From NCBI GenBank assembly GCA_031404155.1, contig JANNGZ010000040.1, positions 1 to 31,867 of the forward strand: a stretch of 31,867 nt of DNA, read 5' to 3'. A model generated the notes under the pieces. That model ran no database searches. It had not been told where the DNA came from and was given only the letters and a program-made list of their open reading frames with translations. A program made the position numbers and the translations under genes. Source of the stretch: JANNGZ01 sp031404155 (lineage in GTDB: Bacteria; Pseudomonadota; Gammaproteobacteria; Burkholderiales; Burkholderiaceae_C). Shown piece after piece: positions 8,917 to 15,790 of the stretch; the first letter of the stretch is position 1, and every line of letters begins with the position of its first letter.

Positions 8917-10203
8917 TCAAAGCCGCTCGAAGGCGCGCCTGAAAAAGTCGGTGCCGCCGAAGTTGCCCGACTTCAACGCCAGGTGCAGCCCGGGTTCCGG
9001 CGCAAAACACCAGGGCACGCCGGGGTCGATCTGCGGCCCGATGCGCAGGCGCCTGACGCCCAGCGCCTGCACGCAGGCGCCCGAGGTTTCGCCTCCGGCC
9101 ACGAGCAACTGGCGCACACCGGCATCCACCAGGCCCGAGGCCACACGCGCCAGGGTTTGTTCCACCAGCGCACCGGCACGTTCGGCGCCGAGTTGTTGTT
9201 GCACCGCGTTGACCGCGTCGGGTGCGGCGGTGGCATAGACCAGCACCGGCGCCGATCCGAGCTGTGGCCGCGCCCAGTCGAGCGCCTGGGCCACCACATC
9301 CTCGCCCGCGGCGATGCGCAGCGGATCGACCCAAAACGCCGCACCGCCGCTGGCGATGAAGGCCACCACCTGCGCGTTGGTGGCCGCCGAACAACTGCCG
9401 CTGATCACCGCACGCGCGCCGCCGGCCGCAGGCAGCTGAGCCGCCGTCGGATTCGGGCTCAAGCCGTACAGCGCCGGTATCCCGATCGCCAGGCCCGAGC
9501 CCGCCACCACCAGCGCCAGGCCGTGCGATCCCTGCGCCAGCACCTGCAGGTCGGCATCGCTCACCGCGTCGGCGATCGCAAAGGCGAAGCCTTCGGCTTG
9601 CAACGCGGCGATGCGCTCGCGCACCGCGGCGGCGCCGCGCGCCACCACGCGGTGGTCGATCAGGCCGCAGCGGCTGTGGCGCAGTTGCGCCTGCATTACC
9701 CGCACCAGGTTGGCGTCGGTCATCGGGGTCAGCGGGTGCTGGCGCATCGGGCTGTCGGAGAGCAGCAGGTCGCCGACGAAGAGATGGCCCTTGAACACGG
9801 TGCGCGCGTTTTCGGGGAAGGCCGGCGTGACGATCGCAAACCGCGCGCCCAGGTCCTGCATCAACGCCTCGGCCACCGGGCCGATGTTGCCCTGCGGCGT
9901 CGAATCGAAGGTCGAGCAGACCTTGAAGTAGATCTGCGCCGCGCCGCGCTCGCGCAGCCAACGCGCCGCCGCGAGCGACTGCGCCACCGCGTCGGCCACC
10001 GGCGCGGTGCGCGATTTCAGCGCCACCACCACGGCGTCGACATCCGCCGCGGCATCGTCCGGTCCGTCCGGCGCTTCATCGCTCGGGACGCCGATGGTCT
10101 GCACCACGCGCATGCCGGCACGCACCAGGTTGTTGGCCAAGTCGGTGGCGCCGGTGAAGTCGTCGGCGATGCAGCCGAGCAGCAGCTTTTTGGGCGGGGG
10201 CAT
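8917..10203 (-). CDS. otnK: 3-oxo-tetronate kinase (DUF1537 / four-carbon acid sugar kinase family)
   Basis: The protein has 428 residues. The N-terminal four-carbon-acid-sugar-binding domain opens with CIADDFTGATDLANNL (11-26). The C-terminal nucleotide-binding domain carries VAGGETSGACVQALG and the closing SGNFGGTDFF. The family phosphorylates 3-oxo-erythronate or 3-oxo-threonate with ATP. The frame stays open upstream to beyond 10300, but that extension only translates R1 repeat copy B, so Met at 10203 (MPPPKKLLLG) is the start. It lies downstream of metW and upstream of otnC on the same strand. The usual partners (tetronate dehydrogenase, isomerase, transporter) are absent, so oxidation must be encoded elsewhere. 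Confidence 0.85.
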   Translation of the reverse strand: MPPPKKLLLGCIADDFTGATDLANNLVRAGMRVVQTIGVPSDEAPDGPDDAAADVDAVVVALKSRTAPVADAVAQSLAAARWLRERGAAQIYFKVCSTFDSTPQGNIGPVAEALMQDLGARFAIVTPAFPENARTVFKGHLFVGDLLLSDSPMRQHPLTPMTDANLVRVMQAQLRHSRCGLIDHRVVARGAAAVRERIAALQAEGFAFAIADAVSDADLQVLAQGSHGLALVVAGSGLAIGIPALYGLSPNPTAAQLPAAGGARAVISGSCSAATNAQVVAFIASGGAAFWVDPLRIAAGEDVVAQALDWARPQLGSAPVLVYATAAPDAVNAVQQQLGAERAGALVEQTLARVASGLVDAGVRQLLVAGGETSGACVQALGVRRLRIGPQIDPGVPWCFAPEPGLHLALKSGNFGGTDFFRRAFERL

Positions 10204-10243
10204 GGGGCCGGATTCTGATCGCTTCGGTGCCTGCGGTATGTCA

Positions 10244-10337
10244 GTGCTTTCGGGGCCGGTCAAGGAAACGCCGGGCCGCCCCAAGTTTCCTTGCTCCCCC
10301 TCGGGGGGCGCACGCCCCACGGCGTCCTTGGGGCCGG
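10244..10337 (-). repeat. R1 palindromic repeat, copy B, between metW and otnK
   Basis: Read on the minus strand, GGCCCCAAGG follows immediately after the metW stop. CCCCCCGAGGGGG comes next, then a 9-bp stem (CAAGGAAAC, rev-comp of 10285-10293, with GTTTCCTTG, rev-comp of 10261-10269) enclosing the loop core TTGGGGCGGCCCGG. The stem sequence differs completely from copies A and C but still pairs. Confidence 0.75.
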
Positions 10338-10922
10338 TCATCCGCGTTCGAACTTGAACACCGCCACGCTGGCGCGCAGGTTCGGCCAGCGCCGCACCTC
10401 GTAGCCGTTTTGCAGGCCGAAGCTGTCGATGATCGCCAAGCCGTTCTTGCGCGCCAGGATCTCGAAGTCGGCATGGGTGCCGAAGCGCACGTTCGGCGTG
10501 TCGTACCACTGGTAGGGCAGCACCTTGGTCACCGGCATGCGGCCCGACGCCACCCGAATCCGGTTGGGCCAATGGGCGAAGTTCGGAAAGCTCACGATGC
10601 CGAAGCGGCCGACCCGCGCGGTCTCGCGCAGCATGTTCTCGGTGTTGCGCAGGTGTTGCAGCGTGTCCAGCTGCAGCACCACGTCGAAGCTGCGGTCTTC
10701 GAAGAGGGCCAGGCCTTCCTCGAGGTTGAGCTGGATCACGTTGACCCCGCGCTGCACGCAGGCATGCAGGTTGGCGTCGTCTATCTCGATGCCGTAGCCC
10801 GAGCAGCCGCGCTCGCGGGTCAGCCGCGCCAGCAGCTCGCCGTTGCCGCAGCCGAGGTCGAGTACCCGGCTGCCACGGGGCACCAGCGCGGAAATCACAT
10901 CGAAGTCGGCGCGGTCGCTCAT
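10338..10922 (-). CDS. metW: Methionine biosynthesis protein MetW (SAM-dependent methyltransferase fold)
   Basis: This 194-residue MetW protein has the glycine-rich SAM-binding motif VLDLGCGNGEL at 20-30, the acidic residue ending strand 2 in YGIEIDDANL, and the MetW-typical FPNFAHWPNRI and NVRFGTHADFEIL segments. MetW partners MetX in the acyl-homoserine route to methionine, and the pair is normally adjacent, as here. GAGGAG lies correctly before ATG 10922. The 184-bp gap from metX is larger than usual and filled with hairpin-forming sequence. Expression is probably coupled to metX and so may fall under the riboswitch at 12305-12358. Confidence 0.93.
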   Translation of the reverse strand: MSDRADFDVISALVPRGSRVLDLGCGNGELLARLTRERGCSGYGIEIDDANLHACVQRGVNVIQLNLEEGLALFEDRSFDVVLQLDTLQHLRNTENMLRETARVGRFGIVSFPNFAHWPNRIRVASGRMPVTKVLPYQWYDTPNVRFGTHADFEILARKNGLAIIDSFGLQNGYEVRRWPNLRASVAVFKFERG

Positions 10923-11001
10923 GAGCTGAGCTCCTCGTCGAATGGGTACATACGCCGATCCCCCAAGGGGATGCGGGCCGGCTTGGCGAGCTGAGGCCGG
11001 A

Positions 11002-11029
11002 CACAGACAGTCCCTGCGGACTGTCTGTG
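11002..11029. repeat. 12-bp stem hairpin in the metX-metW gap
   Basis: CACAGACAGTCC (11002-11013) and GGACTGTCTGTG (11018-11029) pair perfectly around CTGC. Flanking sequence at about 11037-11060 forms another hairpin, and at about 11065 carries GCGGCCCGGCG, the core of the R1 loop, so the gap may hold a diverged R1-like element. There is no U-tract on either strand. Confidence 0.6.
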
Positions 11030-11106
11030 CCTGCCGAAGGCCATCGGCCTCCGGCCGGTGGCGGCCCGGCGCTCGGCCCGCAAGAGCTGCGCCGATCGAG
11101 CTCGTG

Positions 11107-12252
11107 TCATCTCCGCGTCTCCGCGCCAATGCGCTCGAAGTACGCCCGCATCACGCCGTGATAACGCGGGTCGTCGAGCAAAAAGGCGTCGTGGCCATGC
11201 GGCGCGTCGATCTCGGCGTAGCTCACCGGCGCGCGGTTGTCGACCAGCGCCTTGACGATCTCGCGCGAGCGGGCGGGCGAGAAGCGCCAGTCGGTGGTGA
11301 AGCTCACCAGCAGGAACTGCGGGCCGCGCGCCGCGGCGAAGGCCTTGGACAAGTCGCCGTCGAAGGCCCGCGCCGGGTCGAAGTAGTCGAGCGCTCGCGT
11401 GATCAGCAAGTACGTGTTGGCGTCGAAATACTCGCTGAACTTGTCGCCCTGGTGGCGCAGGTAACTCTCGATCTGGAACTCGATGTCCTGCGTGCTGTAG
11501 GCCAGGCTGCCGTTGCGCAACTGGCGGCCGAATTTTTCGGCCATCACATCGTCGGAGAGGTAGGTGATGTGGCCGATCATCCGCGCCACCCGCAGGCCGC
11601 GCCGCGGCAGCGTGTGGTGGGCGTAGAAGTGGCCGCCGTGGAAGTCCGGGTCGGTGACGATCGCGCGCCGCGCCACCTCGTTGAACGCGATGTTCTGCGC
11701 CGACAGGTTCGGCGCCGTGGCCACCGCGATGCAGTGGCGGATGCGCTGCGGATAACGCAGCGACCAGTCGATCGCCTGCATGCCGCCGAGGCTGCCGCCG
11801 AGCACCGCGGCGAGTTGCCGGATGCCCAGCGCGTCGAGCAGGCGGGCCTGCGCATCGACCCAGTCTTCCACCGTGACCACCGGGAAATCCGCGCCGTAGA
11901 CCCGGCCCTCGGCCGCCGGGTCGGGGTTCGGGTGCATCGGCCCGGTGGAGCCGAAACAGGAGCCGAGGTTGTTGACGCCGATGACGAAGAAGCGTTCGGT
12001 GTCCAGCGGCTTGCCGGGCCCGACCAGGTTGTCCCACCAGCCGACGCCGTTGTCCTGGCCCTCATAGCGCCCGGCCACATGGTGCGAGGCATTGAGCGCA
12101 TGGCAGACCAGCACCGCGTTGCTCTTCTCGGCGTTGAGCGTGCCGTAGGTCTCGTAGACCAGCGTGTACTCGCGCAGGCTCGCCCCGCTGCGCAGCGGCA
12201 ACGGCTCGGCGAAAAATTTTTGCTGGGGATTGACGGTTCCGACGGAGGCCAT
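11107..12252 (-). CDS. metX: Homoserine O-acyltransferase (acetyl or succinyl)
   Basis: The 381-residue protein has the alpha/beta-hydrolase fold of MetX. Features are the nucleophile elbow GGSLGGMQA (Ser154), the entry segment YETYGTLN (34-41), the family block NNLGSCFGSTGP (94-105), the acid Asp in TTDWRFSP, and the late His in APHGHDAFLLD. It acylates homoserine, the first committed step of methionine synthesis; acetyl-CoA versus succinyl-CoA use cannot be decided by eye. Met at 12252 begins the family N-terminus. An in-frame GTG at 12306 would translate the leader hairpin and is not preferred. No Shine-Dalgarno is present; instead a terminator-like hairpin and U-run end at the ATG, behind a SAM-II-like aptamer. 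metW follows. Confidence 0.93.
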   Translation of the reverse strand: MASVGTVNPQQKFFAEPLPLRSGASLREYTLVYETYGTLNAEKSNAVLVCHALNASHHVAGRYEGQDNGVGWWDNLVGPGKPLDTERFFVIGVNNLGSCFGSTGPMHPNPDPAAEGRVYGADFPVVTVEDWVDAQARLLDALGIRQLAAVLGGSLGGMQAIDWSLRYPQRIRHCIAVATAPNLSAQNIAFNEVARRAIVTDPDFHGGHFYAHHTLPRRGLRVARMIGHITYLSDDVMAEKFGRQLRNGSLAYSTQDIEFQIESYLRHQGDKFSEYFDANTYLLITRALDYFDPARAFDGDLSKAFAAARGPQFLLVSFTTDWRFSPARSREIVKALVDNRAPVSYAEIDAPHGHDAFLLDDPRYHGVMRAYFERIGAETRR

Positions 12253-12292
12253 GAAAAACCAAACCGGCGCCGCCTGCAAAGCGGACGCCGGT
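12253..12292 (-). terminator. Terminator-like hairpin and U-run in the metX leader
   Basis: On the minus strand ACCGGCG-T-CCGC pairs with GCGG-CGCCGGT across a short loop (12263-12292; an 11-bp stem with one bulge). TTGGTTTTTC follows and runs straight into ATG 12252. It is the likely expression platform of the upstream aptamer. Confidence 0.7.
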
Positions 12293-12304
12293 GCGGGCGA
12301 CCTC

Positions 12305-12358
12305 ACTTTTTTAGCGGCATTTGTTTAAGCGCCCGCAATCCAGAACAAATCGGCGCTG
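12305..12358 (-). ncRNA. SAM-II-type riboswitch aptamer upstream of metX
   Basis: On the minus strand, P1 is AGCGCC (rev-comp of 12352-12357) with GGCGCT (rev-comp of 12328-12333). The P2 pseudoknot is ATTTGT (12345-12350) with ACAAAT (12319-12324). The 3' strand then reads AAATGCCGCTAAAAAAG, close to the SAM-II hallmark AAATGTAGCTAAAAAGG as I remember it, and GATTTG after P1 matches the L1 start. The pairs are in the SAM-II order (P1, P2, P1', P2'), and the element lies before a methionine gene. S-adenosylmethionine binding should lower metX expression. Recognised by eye only. Confidence 0.8.
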
Positions 12359-12366
12359 TGAGGCAA

Positions 12367-12394
12367 AGTATAGCGTCGGCCTGGCCGATGCAAG
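12367..12394 (-). promoter_or_regulatory. Candidate promoter of the metX-metW transcript
   Basis: On the minus strand the -10 box is TATACT (rev-comp of 12367-12372). A CTTGCA/TTGCAT -35 (12388-12394) lies 15-16 bases upstream. Initiation would fall near 12360, so the RNA would begin almost exactly at the aptamer. The -35 overlaps the ribosome site of the divergent hydrolase gene. Confidence 0.55.
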
Positions 12395-12405
12395 AGGAGG
12401 CGAGC

Positions 12406-13308
12406 ATGGTCTGGTTCGAGGGTTTCGAGGCGCGGCATCACGCAGTCAACACCGGCATCCGCGTCTTCGCGCGCAGCGGCGGCACCCGCAGCAAACCGCC
12501 GTTGCTGCTGGTGCACGGCTTCCCGCAAAGCCATGTGATGTGGCACCGGGTGGCGCAGGCACTCGCGCCGCATTTCAGCCTGGTGCTGCCCGACCTGCGC
12601 GGCTATGGCGACTCCGACAAGCCGCCCGGCGCCGCCGACCATGCCAACTACAGCAAACGCACCCTGGCCGCGGACCTGGTGGCGCTGATGCACTCGCTCG
12701 GCCACGAGCGCTTCTTCGTCTGCGGCCACGACCGCGGCGCGCGGGTGGCGCACCGCATGGCGCTGGACCACGCAGGCGCGGTGGCGCGCTTGGCGTTGAT
12801 CGACATCGCGCCGACGCTGGACATGTACAACGCCACCGACATGCGCTTCGCCTCGGCCTATTACCACTGGTTCCACCTGATCCAGCCCGCGCCGGGCCCC
12901 GAACGCATGATCGCGGCCGACCCGCTGCATTACCTGCGCTGGAAGCTCGGTGGCTGGGGCGCGCGTGGCACCGACTACATCGAACCCGAGGCATGGGCCG
13001 AATATCAGCGCTGCTTCAGCCGGCCCGAGACAATCCACGGCGCCTGCGAGGACTACCGCGCTTCGGCCGGCATCGACCTCGAACACGACCGCGCCTCGCG
13101 CCAGCGCGGCGAGAAGATCGGCTGCGACCTGCTGCTGCTTTGGGGCGAGCGCGGCGTGATCCACAAGCTCTTCGACCCGGTGGCGTTGTGGCGTGCGCAG
13201 TGCTCCGGCGAGGTGCTGCCGCAGCTCATGCCGGGCGGCCACTTTCTGCCCGAGGAGCTGCCGGTGGAGACGGCCGACGCGCTGCTCGGTTTTTTCAACA
13301 AGGCCTGA
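12406..13308 (+). CDS. Haloacetate/fluoroacetate dehalogenase-type alpha/beta hydrolase
   Basis: The protein has 300 residues. The nucleophile is Asp109 in CGHDRGARVAHRMALDH, not Ser, as in dehalogenases and epoxide hydrolases. Compared with bacterial fluoroacetate dehalogenase, all landmark residues are present at nearly identical numbers: Asp109, Arg110, Arg113 (carboxylate binding), Asp133, His154-Trp155 and Tyr217 (halide pocket), and His279 (catalytic base in PGGHFLPEE). The predicted reaction is hydrolytic removal of halide from haloacetates. GAGGAGG precedes ATG 12406. It diverges from metX across a shared 153-bp regulatory region. Epoxide hydrolase activity remains possible, but the HW-Y triad favours haloacid chemistry. 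Confidence 0.82.
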   Translation: MVWFEGFEARHHAVNTGIRVFARSGGTRSKPPLLLVHGFPQSHVMWHRVAQALAPHFSLVLPDLRGYGDSDKPPGAADHANYSKRTLAADLVALMHSLGHERFFVCGHDRGARVAHRMALDHAGAVARLALIDIAPTLDMYNATDMRFASAYYHWFHLIQPAPGPERMIAADPLHYLRWKLGGWGARGTDYIEPEAWAEYQRCFSRPETIHGACEDYRASAGIDLEHDRASRQRGEKIGCDLLLLWGERGVIHKLFDPVALWRAQCSGEVLPQLMPGGHFLPEELPVETADALLGFFNKA

Positions 13309-13354
13309 ACGCGCAGCTACCATCCGGCGCCAACACAGCGCACCGGAGGCGCCC

Positions 13355-14998
13355 ATGCACGGCTGGCTCGACCGACTCGACGCCCACTTTCCGGTGCGCT
13401 ACAGCGCCTGGCTGTTCTGCGCGGTGGCCGGGCTGCTTTCCGCGTTCTGTTGGGTGGCGTTTGGGTTCGGTGGCTTCTGGGCGCTGCTGTTCCTGTTCCT
13501 GGTCGGCCTGGGCTGGCGCGACACGCAGCAGCAGCGCCACTCGGTGCTGCGCAACTATCCGGTGATCGGGCACCTGCGTTTCCTGCTCGAATTCATCCGC
13601 CCCGAGCTGCGCCAGTACTTCATCGAAAGCGACCGCGAAGCGGCGCCCTACTCGCGCCAGCAGCGCTCGCTGGTCTACCAGCGCGCCAAGGGCGATTCGG
13701 ACAAACGCCCCTTCGGCACCCAGCTCGATGTGCAGGCCGCGGGCTACGAGTGGATCAACCATTCGCTGCAACCCAGCACGCTGGCCTCGCAGGACTTCCG
13801 CGTCACCATCGGCAGCGCGCCGCATTGCACCCAGCCCTACGCCGCCAGCGTGTTCAACATTTCGGCGATGAGCTTCGGCTCGCTCTCGGCCCACGCGATC
13901 CTGGCGCTCAACGGCGGCGCGAAGAAGGGCGGCTTCGCGCACGACACCGGCGAGGGCTCGATCAGCGCGCACCACCGCGCGCACGGCGGCGACCTGATCT
14001 GGGAAGTCGGCTCGGGCTACTTCGGCTGCCGCAACGAGGACGGCTCGTTCAACCCCGAGCGTTTCATCGCCGCGGCGCGCGAGCCGCAGGTGAAGATGAT
14101 CGAGTTGAAACTCAGCCAGGGCGCCAAGCCCGGCCATGGCGGCGTCTTGCCGGGGCCGAAGGTCACGCTCGAAATCGCGCAGGCGCGGGGTGTGGCGCCG
14201 GGGGTGGACTGCTTGAGCCCGGCCAGCCACAGCGCGTTTTCAACCCCGCTGCAGCTGATGCAGTTCATCCAGCGGCTGCGCGAGATGTCGGGTGGCAAGC
14301 CCACCGGCTTCAAGCTCTGCATCGGCCACCCCTGGGAGTGGTTCGCGATCTGCATCGCGATGCTCGAGACCGGGATCACACCCGACTTCATCGTGGTCGA
14401 CGGCGCCGAGGGCGGCACCGGCGCGGCGCCGCTGGAGTTCACCGACCATGTCGGCGTGCCCTTGCAGGAGGGCTTGCTGCTGGTGCACAACACGCTGGTC
14501 GGACTGAACCTGCGCGAGCGTGTGCGCATCGGCTGCGCCGGCAAGGTGGTGAGCGCCTTCGATATCGCACGGATGATGGCCCTGGGCGCGGACTGGTGCA
14601 ATTCCGCGCGTGCCTTCATGTTCGCGCTCGGCTGCATCCAGTCCCAAACCTGCCACACCGGGCGCTGCCCCACCGGCGTGACCACGCAGGACCCGCTGCG
14701 CCAGGAGGCACTGGTGGTGCCGACCAAGACCGAGCGGGTGTTCCAGTACCACCAGAACACGCTGCGGGCGCTAAAGGAACTGGTACAGGCCGCGGGGCTG
14801 ACGCACCCGAACCAGATCTCGGCCGCGCACATCGTGCGCCGCATGGCCAGCGGCGAGGTGAAGCTGCTGGCCAATCTGCTGCCCTTCGTGCAGCCGGGCG
14901 CGCTGCTGGCCGCGATGCGTGGCGAGGCCGACTGGCCGCACGAGGTTTACCGCGTCTACTGGCACCGCGCCTCCGGCGCGAGCTTCGCGCCGGCATAA
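13355..14998 (+). CDS. Membrane-anchored FMN-binding glutamate synthase-like protein (GltB central/FMN domain)
   Basis: The 547-residue protein has two hydrophobic helices at about 17-57 (WLFCAVAGLLSAFCWVAF, FWALLFLFLVGL), then a soluble domain homologous to the FMN-binding TIM barrel of the glutamate synthase large subunit. Visible blocks are NISAMSFGSLS, GGAKKGGFAHDTGEG, LKLSQGAKPGHGGVLPG, VDGAEGGTGAAPLEF, and a Cys cluster CIQSQTCHTGRCPTG (about 426-440) of the iron-sulfur type. The amidotransferase domain and GltD partner are missing, so it is not a complete GOGAT; the true substrate of this stand-alone family is unknown. GGAGG precedes ATG 13355, 46 bases after the dehalogenase gene, so they may be co-transcribed. 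Confidence 0.87.
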   Translation: MHGWLDRLDAHFPVRYSAWLFCAVAGLLSAFCWVAFGFGGFWALLFLFLVGLGWRDTQQQRHSVLRNYPVIGHLRFLLEFIRPELRQYFIESDREAAPYSRQQRSLVYQRAKGDSDKRPFGTQLDVQAAGYEWINHSLQPSTLASQDFRVTIGSAPHCTQPYAASVFNISAMSFGSLSAHAILALNGGAKKGGFAHDTGEGSISAHHRAHGGDLIWEVGSGYFGCRNEDGSFNPERFIAAAREPQVKMIELKLSQGAKPGHGGVLPGPKVTLEIAQARGVAPGVDCLSPASHSAFSTPLQLMQFIQRLREMSGGKPTGFKLCIGHPWEWFAICIAMLETGITPDFIVVDGAEGGTGAAPLEFTDHVGVPLQEGLLLVHNTLVGLNLRERVRIGCAGKVVSAFDIARMMALGADWCNSARAFMFALGCIQSQTCHTGRCPTGVTTQDPLRQEALVVPTKTERVFQYHQNTLRALKELVQAAGLTHPNQISAAHIVRRMASGEVKLLANLLPFVQPGALLAAMRGEADWPHEVYRVYWHRASGASFAPA

Positions 14999-15002
14999 CC
15001 GA

Positions 15003-15090
15003 CGGCCCCAAGCTCGCTTCGCTCGCGCCCCCCGAGGGGAGCTCAGGCCGCTTGGGAGCGGCCCGGCGCTGGCCTGAGATCGCGCTTGGC
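15003..15090 (+). repeat. R1 palindromic repeat, copy C, between convergent genes
   Basis: In order: GGCCCCAAGC (15004-15013), GCTCGCTTCGCTCGC (15012-15026), CCCCCCGAGGGG (15028-15039), stem arm CTCAGGCC (15042-15049), loop GCTTGGGAGCGGCCCGGCGC (15050-15069), and closing arm GGCCTGAG (15071-15078). The loop core matches copies A and B, while the stem differs but pairs. It separates two convergent genes and may serve as a bidirectional terminator. Confidence 0.75.
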
Positions 15091-15097
15091 GCCGGGC

Positions 15098-15715
15098 CTA
15101 TTGCGGCGGCGCGGTGTCGATGAAACTCTGCCGGGTGGCGAGTTTTTCGGCCAGGCGCTTCAGGTTCGGGTACTCGTCGCGCCAGTCGATATGCGCGAAG
15201 CGGAAGTCCAGGTAGCCGAGCGCGCAGCCGACCGCGATGTCGGAGAGCGTGAAGTGGATGCCGGCGGAGCACCAGGGCTTGTCGCCCAGGCCCTTGCTCA
15301 TGGCTTTCAGCGACGCATGCATCTTGTCCATCTGGCGGTCCACCCAGGCGGGGCAGCGTTGTTCGTCGCTGCGGCCGGACCAGGTGAGCTCCAGGCGCGC
15401 GAGGATCAGGGCGTCGATCATGCCGTCGGCCAGCGCCTCCCAGGTGCGCACCTCCACCCGCTCGCGGCCCAGCGGCGGGATCAGCTTGCCCACCGGGCTC
15501 ATGCTGTCGACATATTCGACGATGACCCGAGAGTCGAACACCGCCTCGCCTCCTTCGAGCACCAGGCAAGGCACCTTGCCCAGCGGGTTGCTCTTGACAA
15601 TGGCATCGCCGGCCCAGACGTCTTCGAGCACAAACTGGTAGTCGAGCTTCTTTTCGGCCATCACGATGCGAACCTTGCGCACGTAGGGGCTGGTCAACGC
15701 ACCGATGAGTTTCAT
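15098..15715 (-). CDS. Glutathione S-transferase family protein
   Basis: The 205-residue protein has an N-terminal thioredoxin-like domain starting MKLIGALTSPYVRKVRIV (Ser9 at the usual catalytic position), with the cis-Pro loop KVPCLV (47-52) and the glutathione-contacting segment FDSRVIVEYVD (60-70). A helical C-terminal domain carries FTLSDIAVGCALGYLDFR, typical of the small bacterial GST branch that includes E. coli YibF. The protein is cytoplasmic; it may conjugate or reduce using glutathione, with no specific substrate visible. ATG 15715 starts the domain directly. It is convergent with the FMN gene across R1 copy C, and the deaminase gene lies 75 bp upstream on the same strand. Confidence 0.9.
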   Translation of the reverse strand: MKLIGALTSPYVRKVRIVMAEKKLDYQFVLEDVWAGDAIVKSNPLGKVPCLVLEGGEAVFDSRVIVEYVDSMSPVGKLIPPLGRERVEVRTWEALADGMIDALILARLELTWSGRSDEQRCPAWVDRQMDKMHASLKAMSKGLGDKPWCSAGIHFTLSDIAVGCALGYLDFRFAHIDWRDEYPNLKRLAEKLATRQSFIDTAPPQ

Positions 15716-15790
15716 TGTTCGACGGACAGCTGGGATGCGGCCGATTCTAGCCAGGGGTGCCGGCGCACCCGCCCCTTGAACAGGGGTGTG

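Noticed and set aside
10942..12405. Open plus-strand extension upstream of the dehalogenase gene
   Set aside because: It runs antisense through metX; the real N-terminus starts at 12406 behind GAGGAGG.
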